Positions 27,341-35,630 of a DNA stretch of 64,000 nucleotides are shown piece by piece. The number at the start of each line of letters is the position of its first letter. Within the stretch, counting starts at the first letter, position 1. A model generated the notes under the pieces. It was not told where the DNA came from. It worked only from the letters and a program-made list of their open reading frames with translations, and did no database searches. The position numbers and the translations under genes are program-made. The stretch spans positions 124,001 to 188,000 of the forward strand of contig JASSUG010000006.1 in the NCBI GenBank assembly GCA_031963465.1. Reading direction: 5' to 3'. Origin of the DNA: Mycoavidus cysteinexigens_B. Lineage in GTDB: Bacteria; Pseudomonadota; Gammaproteobacteria; Burkholderiales; Burkholderiaceae.

Positions 27341-27757
27341 ATGTTAGCGAAAAACTTTATGTTTGAAATACTCGAGAAATATCAAAATTCAATTGCTGGA
27401 TTAATTGCTATTACGGGATGGATTGTGTCCTATCAATTCGGTGTCCTTAGAGACCGTAAGAACAAACAGCGTGACCTCATTACCGACCATTTACTAGACG
27501 CCTATCGAAAACTAGAGTCTGCGTCTAACCGAGAAAAATTGACGGATAGTCAAATCGCTAATGTTGAATCTGCCATAGCAGATATTCAGATTTTTGGTTC
27601 AGAAGAACTCATCGTCACCATAGATAAATTCATGGAAGAATTTGTTGTGAATAAAAACATCGATTTAAGCGGAATTTTATCGCTGTTGCGTGAAGATATA
27701 CGGCATGCACTTCATTTACCCTGGACCAATAACACATTGCGTCATTTCCGACTATAA
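27341..27757 (+). CDS. Small membrane-anchored protein of unknown function
   Basis: 138 residues, or 132 if translation begins at the ATG at 27359; neither start has a good Shine-Dalgarno site. One hydrophobic segment (SIAGLIAITGWIVSYQFGVL, about residues 17-36) is followed by a basic stop-transfer RDRKNKQR and a soluble, mostly helical domain, so it is probably anchored with the C-terminus in the cytoplasm. I do not recognise a family. It is divergent from the glycosyltransferase and convergent with pabBC. Confidence 0.6.
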   Translation: MLAKNFMFEILEKYQNSIAGLIAITGWIVSYQFGVLRDRKNKQRDLITDHLLDAYRKLESASNREKLTDSQIANVESAIADIQIFGSEELIVTIDKFMEEFVVNKNIDLSGILSLLREDIRHALHLPWTNNTLRHFRL

Positions 27758-27797
27758 ATATTGGGTTGCACAATACAGGCAATGACTGGCTAGCTGA

Positions 27798-29756
27798 CTA
27801 AGCCAGTTTTGCCTCTAATGCCCCATGTAATGCATTACAAACAATCATCTTTTCTGCCCGATACAAATCATTGAGCGTAAGCACACGCTCAGTGGCATCC
27901 CAGGTTGCATCTTCAAGTAAGGCTGCGCGCATGATGCCAGGCAAAAGCCCACTTTTAACCGGCGGCGTCACCCAACGATCTTTAAGTTTAATAAAGATAT
28001 TACTACGCGCTCCTTCAGTGACCTCGCCGCGTGTATTACAAAACAGCAAATCAAATGCATTAAGGCGCTTAGCTTCAGTCTGAGCACGCTCATAGCTTGC
28101 GCGTACGGTTGTCTTATAACGTAACCATACATCGCCTGCCGCCACAGGCTCAAAACCCATGTCCACCGCAAGCAGCACTTTGACGGGTTGATGCAGTGAA
28201 ACAAATGGCATATTTGTGATTTCAATCTTGCCATATTTACTTAAGGTCAGCCGCAGCCGCTGGGCTGAGTTTGCTGGCAAGGTCGCGATCGTCGCATCGA
28301 GTTCCGTGCGCAAGGCGTTAATATCCCAGTTAAAACCAAAATAATGCGCAGCTTCACGCAAACGCTGCCAATGCCGCGCAAGATGACGCACCCCGTGCTC
28401 GCGTGTTGCGTACATCGTCTCAATCAGCGCAAAACCTGGATCCATCTCAGTTAGAAAACGAGCTTTTAATCTACATTCAGCGTATTCATCGGCTACGACG
28501 CTATCGTATACAATTCCCGCCCCGATCCCTAGGCGGCCATCGCGCAGGCCGTCAGAGCGCCGCGCCCCGAGAGTCAAGGTGCGAATTGCCACCGATAGAC
28601 AGAAATTGCTGCTGGCCGGCATGGATCCATTAGGCAGCGCTGGCAGAGAGGGCAAAGGTACTTGACTGAATGAGGTCGCAGCTGACGACGATGCCGGTTT
28701 TAACGAAGGCGCATCAAGCCAACCAATGGCTCCGGTATAGATGCCACGCGCCGTACTCTCAAGTGCGTGAATCAATTGCATCGCACGATATTTGGGGGCG
28801 CCAGTAATCGAGCCCGATGGAAAAAGCGCACGTATAATCGCGGCAAAATCAACCTCCGCACGCAATTGCGCGGTTACGGTCGAGGTCATTTGCCAAACCG
28901 TCGGATGTGGCTCAACCGCAAATAGGGCGGGTACTTGCACCGAGCCAGTCTGTGCAATACGGCCAAGATCATTGCGCAGCAAATCAACAATCATTAGATT
29001 TTCTGCGCAGGTTTTCGGGTCAGAAGCTAACGTAGTGGCGGCAGCGGTATCTGCTAACGCTTCATGCACGCGGGCAGCTGTGCCTTTCATCGGCTGGGCG
29101 GTGATTTTTCCTGCTTGGTGACGCAAGAAAAGTTCCGGCGAGCAAGAAATAAGCCAGCGATCATTGGGCAGCGCAATGAGTGCGCCGTAGCGTACCGGTT
29201 GACGCTCGCGTAAGCGCCGATACAAGCCAACAGGTGATCCGAAAGCTTTGAAATTCAGCCTATATGTGTAATTGATTTGATACGTATCCCCGGCACGCAA
29301 TGCCGCCTGGATAGAGGAAAGCGCCTGCTTAAAATCAGCCTCATCGACGCTCGCGTGGAGATCGGCAATACCGGCCACGCTCGGCTCACGAGCCGCTGCA
29401 TCACGCATGGCCAGCCATGCGTCAGCTTCATGCCGCGCCAGATGTGCGCACTCACGAAATAACAAGAACCGAAATGACGGCGTGGTGGCGCTACCCTGGT
29501 TTGGTTCAGCCGATTCTGTTTGCTTGAGCTGCGCCCGCACACCCCACTCATAGTCAGCTAGTGCAACCGCATGCAGCCCAGCGCGCAAATCAGCGTCTAC
29601 GGCATGACACACAGAATCCCAATCGCCTATCTCAACGCATATACGTTGATGCGCTAAATCGGTGTACAGGCGACTCGTAGGGGTTACCTCGCTCGCGTCA
29701 CAATCATCGAGCAAGGCAAAGCAATCAGCGTTCGTTAAATCCGTGATTGCCATCAT
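27798..29756 (-). CDS. pabB: Bifunctional aminodeoxychorismate synthase component I / aminodeoxychorismate lyase
   Basis: 652 residues. The N-terminal chorismate-binding domain (about 1-400) converts chorismate to 4-amino-4-deoxychorismate with ammonia from a PabA partner. Seen are AGDTYQINYTYRLNFKA, the SCSPELFL motif, KGTAAR, LRNDLGRI and SGSITGAPK. The C-terminal domain (about 430-652) is a fold-type IV PLP lyase giving p-aminobenzoate for folate: TEGARSNIFIKL and the GLLPGIMR loop. PabB-PabC fusions are common in beta-proteobacteria. A Ser/Ala/Pro-rich insert (about 25 residues, around 28640-28700) interrupts the end of the synthase domain. No PabA gene is nearby. It is the last gene of the strand running from grpE. 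Confidence 0.92.
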   Translation of the reverse strand: MMAITDLTNADCFALLDDCDASEVTPTSRLYTDLAHQRICVEIGDWDSVCHAVDADLRAGLHAVALADYEWGVRAQLKQTESAEPNQGSATTPSFRFLLFRECAHLARHEADAWLAMRDAAAREPSVAGIADLHASVDEADFKQALSSIQAALRAGDTYQINYTYRLNFKAFGSPVGLYRRLRERQPVRYGALIALPNDRWLISCSPELFLRHQAGKITAQPMKGTAARVHEALADTAAATTLASDPKTCAENLMIVDLLRNDLGRIAQTGSVQVPALFAVEPHPTVWQMTSTVTAQLRAEVDFAAIIRALFPSGSITGAPKYRAMQLIHALESTARGIYTGAIGWLDAPSLKPASSSAATSFSQVPLPSLPALPNGSMPASSNFCLSVAIRTLTLGARRSDGLRDGRLGIGAGIVYDSVVADEYAECRLKARFLTEMDPGFALIETMYATREHGVRHLARHWQRLREAAHYFGFNWDINALRTELDATIATLPANSAQRLRLTLSKYGKIEITNMPFVSLHQPVKVLLAVDMGFEPVAAGDVWLRYKTTVRASYERAQTEAKRLNAFDLLFCNTRGEVTEGARSNIFIKLKDRWVTPPVKSGLLPGIMRAALLEDATWDATERVLTLNDLYRAEKMIVCNALHGALEAKLA

Positions 29757-29828
29757 CTCACCTAAAAAGCCCCCTTAACGTCACGGCATCCGTCAATATT
29801 AGGTCTGCGCAACGTAAAGGTTTGAGGC

Positions 29829-30953
29829 TTATTCGAAAAAGCTTTTGACGCGATCGAACCAGCCTTTGCTTTGCGGGTTATGCCGCGCGCCGCCATCTGC
29901 TAACGATTGCTCAAACTGCTTAAGCAATGCCCGTTGGTCGTCGGTGAGTTTAACTGGGGTTTCAACTTGCACGTGCACGTAGAGATCACCCGCCACATTG
30001 GAACGCACACCTTTAATACCTTTACTGCGCAAGCGGAAAGTTTTACCTGGCTGCGTGCCTTCCGGTACGTTAAAGTTCGCGCGTCCATGCAGAGTGGGTA
30101 CTTCTATGTCCCCGCCCAGAGCCGCCGTGGTAAATGGAATCGGCATCTGGCAATGCAAATCGTCACCATCACGCTCAAAAACGGAATGTGGCTTGATATG
30201 AATTTCTACATATAAATCCCCCGGCGGACCACCATTTAGGCCAGGCTCGCCATTACCTGATGAGCGGATACGCATACCATCATTAATGCCGGCGGGAATA
30301 TTGACGGCCAGGGTCTTATTTTTTTTGATTTTACCGGCACCGTGACAAGAGTTACATGGCTGGGCAATATAGTTACCGCTACCATGGCATTTTGGGCAGG
30401 CTTGCTGAACGCTGAAAAATCCTTGCGACATCCGCACAGCACCCGTGCCTGAGCAACCTGGACAGGTCTGTGGTTTGGTGCCGGCCGCAGCCCCCGAGCC
30501 ACTGCAGGTCGTGCATGACTCCCAGGAGGGTACTCGAATTTGGGTTTCGTAGCCACGAGCAGCCTGCTCAAGTGAAATTTCCATGCCATACCGTAAATCG
30601 GCGCCTCGATACACGCGCGAACCACCGGCCTGGCCACGTCCTTGGCCACCGCCAAAAATATCGCCAAAGATGTCGCCAAAGGCATCCGCAAAACCACCGA
30701 AACCTTGCTGCCCGCCCCCCATATTGGGGTCAACGCCAGCATGACCGTATTGATCATAGGCTGCGCGTTTTTGCGGGTCGGAGAGCATTTCATAGGCTTC
30801 TTTGACCTCTTTAAAATGCGCTTCTGAGTCTTTATTATCTGGGTTACGGTCCGGGTGATGCTTCATCGCAAGCTTACGATACGCTTTCTTGATTTCGTCA
30901 TCGCTTGCGTTTTTGGTAATCCCCAAAACGTCGTAGTAATTCCGTTTCGCCAT
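29829..30953 (-). CDS. dnaJ: Chaperone DnaJ (Hsp40)
   Basis: 374 residues, normal length. J domain 1-70 with HPD at 33-35, a Gly/Phe-rich linker (GGQQGFGGFADAFG), then four zinc-finger motifs of the CxxCxGxG type (CTTCSGSG, CPGCSGTG, CPKCHGSG, CNSCHGAG) and the C-terminal peptide-binding domains. It delivers substrates to DnaK and stimulates its ATPase. It follows dnaK with a 134-base gap that holds two hairpins. No Shine-Dalgarno sequence is evident before its ATG; a small hairpin ends 12 bases upstream of the start, so its translation may depend on structure. Confidence 0.97.
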   Translation of the reverse strand: MAKRNYYDVLGITKNASDDEIKKAYRKLAMKHHPDRNPDNKDSEAHFKEVKEAYEMLSDPQKRAAYDQYGHAGVDPNMGGGQQGFGGFADAFGDIFGDIFGGGQGRGQAGGSRVYRGADLRYGMEISLEQAARGYETQIRVPSWESCTTCSGSGAAAGTKPQTCPGCSGTGAVRMSQGFFSVQQACPKCHGSGNYIAQPCNSCHGAGKIKKNKTLAVNIPAGINDGMRIRSSGNGEPGLNGGPPGDLYVEIHIKPHSVFERDGDDLHCQMPIPFTTAALGGDIEVPTLHGRANFNVPEGTQPGKTFRLRSKGIKGVRSNVAGDLYVHVQVETPVKLTDDQRALLKQFEQSLADGGARHNPQSKGWFDRVKSFFE

Positions 30954-30965
30954 ATTGATTCAGGA

Positions 30966-30986
30966 TTCGCTTAAATTTTTAGCGAA
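30966..30986 (-). promoter_or_regulatory. Hairpin just upstream of the dnaJ start
   Basis: TTCGCT (30966-30971) pairs with AGCGAA (30981-30986) around nine AT-rich bases, ending 12 bases before the dnaJ ATG. It lies where a ribosome binding site is expected and no good Shine-Dalgarno is present, so a role in translation control is possible. Confidence 0.4.
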
Positions 30987-31011
30987 CCGCTCCATGTCTA
31001 CAAATAAGATT

Positions 31012-31041
31012 TGCCCGGCGAACCGAAAGGTTCACCAGGCA
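31012..31041 (-). promoter_or_regulatory. Strong 13-bp hairpin between dnaK and dnaJ
   Basis: TGCCCGGCGAACC (31012-31024) and GGTTCACCAGGCA (31029-31041) form 13 pairs (two G-T) around a four-base loop. On the mRNA there is no U tract after it, so it is more likely a processing or partial-termination structure that lowers dnaJ relative to dnaK than a full terminator. Confidence 0.6.
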
Positions 31042-31087
31042 TTGTTGATGTGGCTTTCAATTAAAGCACGCGCTCTTTCAGCAGGCT

Positions 31088-33022
31088 TTAGTCTTTCTTA
31101 ACTTCTGTGAAATCAGCATCAACCACATCTTCTTTCGAACCACCGGCCTCTGCCTGAGCCGCTCCGGCTGACTCGCCTGCCGCCTGATCTGCTTGCATAT
31201 TGGCATACATTTTTTCACCCAGCTTTTGTGAAACTTGGGCGAGCGCTTCAATCTTTGCGTCGAACTCCGCTTTATCCGCATCGCTACGCTTTAACGTCTC
31301 TTCAAGCGCTTTTAATGCGTCCTCAATGCTAGTCTTCTCGCTAGCATCAAGCTTATCGCCATGCTCAGCCAGCGCTTTCTTGGTGCTATGTGCTAAGGCA
31401 TCGCCTTGATTGCGCGTATCGGCCAATTCGCGCAGCTTCTGGTCTTCAACAGCATTGGCTTCAGCGTCTTTCACCATTTGTTCAATTTCAGCTTCAGACA
31501 ACCCTGAGTTGGCTTTGATCGTGACCTTGTTTTCTTTGCCAGTTGCCTTATCTTTAGCCGACACATGCAAAATCCCATTGGCGTCAATATCGAAAGTCAC
31601 TTCGATTTGCGGCAACCCACGCGGCGCAGGAGCAATGCCTTCAAGGTTAAATTCACCCAGCAATTTATTCACCGCAGCCATTTCACGCTCGCCCTGGAAC
31701 ACTTTGATGGTCACCGCGGGCTGATTGTCATCGGCGGTTGAGAACACTTGTGAATATTTCGTAGGGATCGTGGTGTTCTTTTTAATCATCTTGGTCATCA
31801 CGCCACCCAGCGTTTCAATCCCAAGCGATAACGGCGTCACGTCGAGCAATAACACATCGGTACGATCCCCCGACAACACTTGACCCTGAATCGCGGCGCC
31901 TACAGCGACAGCTTCATCTGGATTGACGTCACGGCGAGGTTCTCTACCGAAGAATTCTTTGACCTTCTCTTGCACTTTTGGCATACGCGTCATGCCGCCA
32001 ACCAAAATAACGTCGTGAATCTCGCTCACTTTCACGCCCGCATCTTTGATCGCGGTACGGCATGGCTCGATCGTGCGTGTGATCAACTCCTCAACCAGTG
32101 CCTCAAGTTTGGCACGCGTAATCTTCATGTTCAGATGCTTAGGCCCGCTTGCATCCGCCGTAACATAGGGCAGGTTAATTTCGGTTTGTTGCAGACTCGA
32201 GAGCTCGATTTTGGCTTTTTCAGCAGCTTCTTTTAGGCGTTGCAACGCCAGCACATCTTTCGATAAATCAACGCCCTGCTCTTTTTTAAACTCGCCGATA
32301 ATGTAGTCAATAATGCGCTGATCAAAGTCCTCACCACCCAGGAAAGTATCGCCGTTGGTCGACAGGACTTCAAATTGCATTTCGCCATCAACATCGGCTA
32401 TTTCGATGATCGATACGTCAAAGGTGCCGCCACCTAAGTCATAAACGGCGATTTTACGATCGCCTTTTTCTTTTTTGTCCAACCCAAAAGCAAGCGCTGC
32501 CGCAGTAGGCTCGTTGATGATGCGCTTGACCTCAAGCCCAGCAATCCGGCCTGCGTCTTTGGTTGCTTGGCGCTGGCTGTCATTAAAGTAAGCAGGTACG
32601 GTGATAACCGCCTCAGTGACCGGCTCGCCTAGATAGTCTTCCGCCGTTTTTTTCATTTTGCGCAGGATTTCAGCCGAAATTTGTGGCGGCGCAAGTTTTT
32701 CGCCACGCACGTCAACCCAGGCATCATTATTATCTGCTTTAATGATTTTATAGGGCATTAAGCTAATGTCTTTTTGCACTTCTTTTTCTTCAAAACGCCG
32801 CCCAATCAAGCGCTTAACTGCGTAAATCGTATTACGTGGATTGGTCACGGCTTGCCGCTTAGCTGGCGCGCCGACAAAAATCTCACCATCTTCCATATAA
32901 GCGACGATAGAAGGCGTGGTACGAGCGCCCTCTGAATTTTCAATTACTTTGACCTGATTGCCTTCCATCACTGAGACGCAAGAGTTGGTGGTGCCGAGGT
33001 CAATTCCGATAACTTTACCCAT
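31088..33022 (-). CDS. dnaK: Chaperone DnaK (Hsp70)
   Basis: 644 residues. The actin-like ATPase opens with IGIDLGTTNSCVSV and carries the Hsp70 signatures VYDLGGGTFDVSI and ILVGGMTRMPKVQ. The linker DVTPLSLGIETLGG leads to the substrate domain and a C-terminal lid ending in the acidic tail typical of bacterial DnaK. It folds and refolds proteins with DnaJ and GrpE, its immediate neighbours. The start has a clear AGGAG site. The hairpin at 33084-33116 separates it from grpE. Confidence 0.98.
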   Translation of the reverse strand: MGKVIGIDLGTTNSCVSVMEGNQVKVIENSEGARTTPSIVAYMEDGEIFVGAPAKRQAVTNPRNTIYAVKRLIGRRFEEKEVQKDISLMPYKIIKADNNDAWVDVRGEKLAPPQISAEILRKMKKTAEDYLGEPVTEAVITVPAYFNDSQRQATKDAGRIAGLEVKRIINEPTAAALAFGLDKKEKGDRKIAVYDLGGGTFDVSIIEIADVDGEMQFEVLSTNGDTFLGGEDFDQRIIDYIIGEFKKEQGVDLSKDVLALQRLKEAAEKAKIELSSLQQTEINLPYVTADASGPKHLNMKITRAKLEALVEELITRTIEPCRTAIKDAGVKVSEIHDVILVGGMTRMPKVQEKVKEFFGREPRRDVNPDEAVAVGAAIQGQVLSGDRTDVLLLDVTPLSLGIETLGGVMTKMIKKNTTIPTKYSQVFSTADDNQPAVTIKVFQGEREMAAVNKLLGEFNLEGIAPAPRGLPQIEVTFDIDANGILHVSAKDKATGKENKVTIKANSGLSEAEIEQMVKDAEANAVEDQKLRELADTRNQGDALAHSTKKALAEHGDKLDASEKTSIEDALKALEETLKRSDADKAEFDAKIEALAQVSQKLGEKMYANMQADQAAGESAGAAQAEAGGSKEDVVDADFTEVKKD

Positions 33023-33083
33023 TTAATTCTCCTAATCTTTTAAAGCTTTGTAAGCGTATTACTTACCTGTTTATTCAAACTAA

Positions 33084-33116
33084 CTTGAAAATAAGTACGA
33101 TATGCTTATTTTCAAG
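33084..33116 (-). promoter_or_regulatory. Perfect 12-bp inverted repeat with 9-base spacer before dnaK
   Basis: CTTGAAAATAAG (33084-33095), nine bases, CTTATTTTCAAG (33105-33116). It starts just past the grpE stop. CTTGAAA also matches the sigma-32 -35 consensus, but no CCCCAT-type -10 follows. The 9-base spacer equals that of CIRCE (the HrcA operator), although the arms differ from CIRCE. It could be an operator, or an mRNA hairpin that sets the grpE:dnaK ratio. Confidence 0.6.
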
Positions 33117-33124
33117 GTGTATTT

Positions 33125-33700
33125 TTACGCAAGGCCAGCGTGAGGCACAGGCGTTGGCGTAGAGTTCTTAAGCTCGCAAACAGTCACCAGCGCCGGGCGC
33201 AGGACACGCTCAGCAATCAGATAGCCTTTTTGCAAAACGGTAACGACTGTATTGGGTTCCTGCTCAGCACTGACCATTGAAATGGCTTGATGCAGATGCG
33301 GATCGAATTTCTCGCCAAGCGCTGGATTAATCGCCACGACACGCCCTTTTTCAAGCGCGTGATTAAACTGGCGCAGAGTCAGTTCAATCCCTTCGCGCAC
33401 TTTGGCAATATCGCTTGAAGAATCGGTCAGAGCGGCTTCAAAACTGTCCAGCACAGGCAAAAGATGCTCAGCGAAACGCTCTATTGCGAATTTATGTGCC
33501 TTTTCAACGTCCTCTTGGGCGCGGCGGCGCATATTTTCGGTTTCAGCCTTTGCACGCAGGTAATTTCCCTCGAGTTCGGTGATTTTTTCCAGCGCCTTGA
33601 CAAGCGCCGGGTCAATCAGCGGGGTGCTTTCTTGCGGTATGGCCTCAGTCTTTGGCGCATCATCTAGCTGAATCGTTTGGTCAGGCTGCTTTTCTTCCAT
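33125..33700 (-). CDS. grpE: Nucleotide exchange factor GrpE
   Basis: 191 residues from the ATG at 33700 (MEEKQPDQ); a TTG 14 codons upstream gives an unlikely hydrophobic N-terminus. An acidic disordered N-terminus and a long coiled coil (LEKITELEGNYLRAKAETEN) precede the beta domain with KFDPHLHQAI and VVTVLQKGYLIAERVLRPA, the standard GrpE signature. It releases ADP from DnaK. It leads the grpE-dnaK-dnaJ run and has no recognisable sigma-32 promoter directly in front. The usual small genes seen here in some Burkholderia (a heat-shock S4 RNA-binding protein, a thioredoxin) are absent. Confidence 0.95.
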   Translation of the reverse strand: MEEKQPDQTIQLDDAPKTEAIPQESTPLIDPALVKALEKITELEGNYLRAKAETENMRRRAQEDVEKAHKFAIERFAEHLLPVLDSFEAALTDSSSDIAKVREGIELTLRQFNHALEKGRVVAINPALGEKFDPHLHQAISMVSAEQEPNTVVTVLQKGYLIAERVLRPALVTVCELKNSTPTPVPHAGLA

Positions 33701-33747
33701 ATTTAATCTGCTTATCCAGTTTAAAAGAATAATTTTACACAACGCAC

Positions 33748-33778
33748 GTATCCCGTTAAAGGAAGTTTTACGGGATAC
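33748..33778 (-). promoter_or_regulatory. Perfect 9-bp inverted repeat between hemH and grpE
   Basis: GTATCCCGT (33748-33756) and ACGGGATAC (33770-33778) around 13 bases. No T run follows on the minus strand, so it is not a classic terminator. Its position, 48 bases before the grpE start, would suit an operator or a leader hairpin. Confidence 0.55.
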
Positions 33779-33819
33779 AACTTTTATAAGAGCTTATATT
33801 TAGGGCCAAACCCTTTATT

Positions 33820-34878
33820 TCAAGAGGGGGCCAACGAATTTTGAGGGATCCAACCTTGCACGTGCACTTTGACCAATTCTGCTAGGCTAGCGATAAACGA
33901 CGGCGCAGCATTCAGACATTGAATGTAATGATATTCCTCGCCTCCCGCCTGCAGAAAAATATCGCGCCCTTCCATGCCGATTTCTTCGAGCGTTTCTAAA
34001 CAATCTGCCGGAAAGCCAGGACAAAATACATCAACCCTCTTTACCCCTGCCGCCCCTAACTCCTTGAGTACTAGTGCAGTATCAGGCTTGAGCCATTCAG
34101 CACGACCAAAGCGCGATTGAAACGTTAACAGAGATTCAGTTTCAGATAAATTCAATGCTTGCGCTAACAAGGTGGCGGTTAGCTGGCAGTGCATATAGTA
34201 TGGATCACCTAAATCAATGATGCGCTTAGGCACGCCATGAAAGCTCAGCAGCAAGCGCCCCCCTAAGGCAAAATCCGGCTTGCCATGCACCGCCCAATGA
34301 GCGCGTACCTGTGCCGCAAGTGCCGCAATATAAGGCGGAAAATCCGCATAGTGCCGAATCGTTCGCAATTCAGGCTGGTTGCGCATATGCTGCAAAGCAG
34401 TAAACGCGCGATCAAAAGAGGAGGCGGTCGTGGCTGCGCAATATTGTGGATACATCGGCAGCAACAAGATACGCTCGATCCCTGCGCGCTTTAATTGGGT
34501 CAGCATAGCAGGGATAGTGCGTGCGCCATAGCGCATCGCGTATTCCACGCTGATCTCGTCACCTTGCGCTTTAAGGTGCTGTTGCAATGCTTTAGCCTGT
34601 TGCTCGGTATAGACTCGCAAAGGCGAGCCTTCCGGCAACCAGATTGACGCATATTTAGCCGCCACTGGGCGCCCGCGCAAGGGCAATATAAACAAGCGCA
34701 AAATCCATTGCCAGATCAATGCTGGAATTTCAATCACACGCGGATCAGATAAAAATTCGGCCAAATAACGCCTAACGGCGCGTGGCGTTGGCGCATCCGG
34801 GGTACCAAGATTAATCAACAAGACCGCAACACGCGATAAATGACTTGGGCGGGTCTGTGGTTCAAGCTCAAAATGCAT
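33820..34878 (-). CDS. hemH: Ferrochelatase
   Basis: 352 residues, family-typical. VAVLLINLGTPDAP opens the fold. The signature region LLLSFHGVPKRIIDLGDPYY contains the conserved active-site His, and FCPGFPADCLETLEEI plus GGEEYHYIQCLN complete the chelatase motifs. It inserts ferrous iron into protoporphyrin IX, the last step of protoheme synthesis, at the inner membrane surface. Placement between hrcA and the dnaK operon matches Burkholderia synteny. It is followed by grpE after 119 bases. Confidence 0.96.
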   Translation of the reverse strand: MHFELEPQTRPSHLSRVAVLLINLGTPDAPTPRAVRRYLAEFLSDPRVIEIPALIWQWILRLFILPLRGRPVAAKYASIWLPEGSPLRVYTEQQAKALQQHLKAQGDEISVEYAMRYGARTIPAMLTQLKRAGIERILLLPMYPQYCAATTASSFDRAFTALQHMRNQPELRTIRHYADFPPYIAALAAQVRAHWAVHGKPDFALGGRLLLSFHGVPKRIIDLGDPYYMHCQLTATLLAQALNLSETESLLTFQSRFGRAEWLKPDTALVLKELGAAGVKRVDVFCPGFPADCLETLEEIGMEGRDIFLQAGGEEYHYIQCLNAAPSFIASLAELVKVHVQGWIPQNSLAPS

Positions 34879-35152
34879 CGGGACAGACCATAAGGAATAA
34901 GGAAATGAACAAGATCAGCAATGATTTTTTTGAAAAACTGAGACGATCGCAAGATTTTTATATATAGCCTATTTTTCTATTTACTCCTCACATAAATTAG
35001 TTTATATTTATACTTAATGGTATAAATTATGGCTTGCTTCAAATCAAGTACTGAGTATGTGTACGAATACGCGTCAGTCAAGGCAATGCCAATAAATCAT
35101 TAAGCTCACTATGCTACCTATGTTAAATTTGAAACGACTGAGGAACTACGTC
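34879..35152. other. AT-rich divergent promoter region of hemH and the coiled-coil gene
   Basis: 274 bases, much more AT-rich than its neighbours, with several TATA-like boxes (around 34975-35030). GAGGA at 35139-35143 precedes the ATG at 35153. No specific regulator site is recognised. Confidence 0.35.
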
Positions 35153-35608
35153 ATGGCTATCGCTATATTTGACACACTAAAATTTGCTCAACGCCTGAAA
35201 GAAGCAGGCGTTGCAAGCGCTCGCGCAGAAGCTGAGGCAGAAGCCTTATCAGAGATATTTGCCGTCAACTTTCAAGAGCTGCCCACCAAACAAGACTTGC
35301 AAGCTGTTAAAGGAGAATTACAGCATGAAATAAAAGAGGTGCACACTGAGATAAAGGATGTACGCACCGAAATAAAAGGAGTGCGCGATGAGATGCGCAC
35401 TGAAATAAAAGGGCTGCGCAATGAGATACGCGCTGAAATAAATGATGTAAGAGTTGAAATAAAAGACCTGAAAAAAGATCTCTTGGTTTACCGCACCGAG
35501 GGGGATTCCAAGCTGGAAAAACTCGAACTGCGCTTAACCATTAAACTTACATTTATTATGGCGGCTCTGCTTGGCGCTGCGGCGGCACTGAGCAAATTTT
35601 TCAGTTGA
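35153..35608 (+). CDS. DUF1640-like coiled-coil protein with C-terminal membrane anchor
   Basis: 151 residues from the ATG at 35153, preceded by GAGGA; a start at 35111 would add 14 unlikely residues. The N-terminal part (FDTLKFAQRLKEAGV, EAEALSEIF) is followed by a long charged coiled coil built of near-perfect seven-residue units (TEIKDVR, TEIKGVR, TEIKGLR, VEIKDLK). It ends in one transmembrane helix (FIMAALLGAAAALSKFF). This is the DUF1640 plan shared with mitochondrial MCU-regulator-type proteins; bacterial function is unknown. A broken paralogue lies at 50828-51174. It interrupts the hrcA-hemH pair. Confidence 0.8.
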   Translation: MAIAIFDTLKFAQRLKEAGVASARAEAEAEALSEIFAVNFQELPTKQDLQAVKGELQHEIKEVHTEIKDVRTEIKGVRDEMRTEIKGLRNEIRAEINDVRVEIKDLKKDLLVYRTEGDSKLEKLELRLTIKLTFIMAALLGAAAALSKFFS

Positions 35609-35630
35609 TCCAGGCAACCAAAGCTTACGA

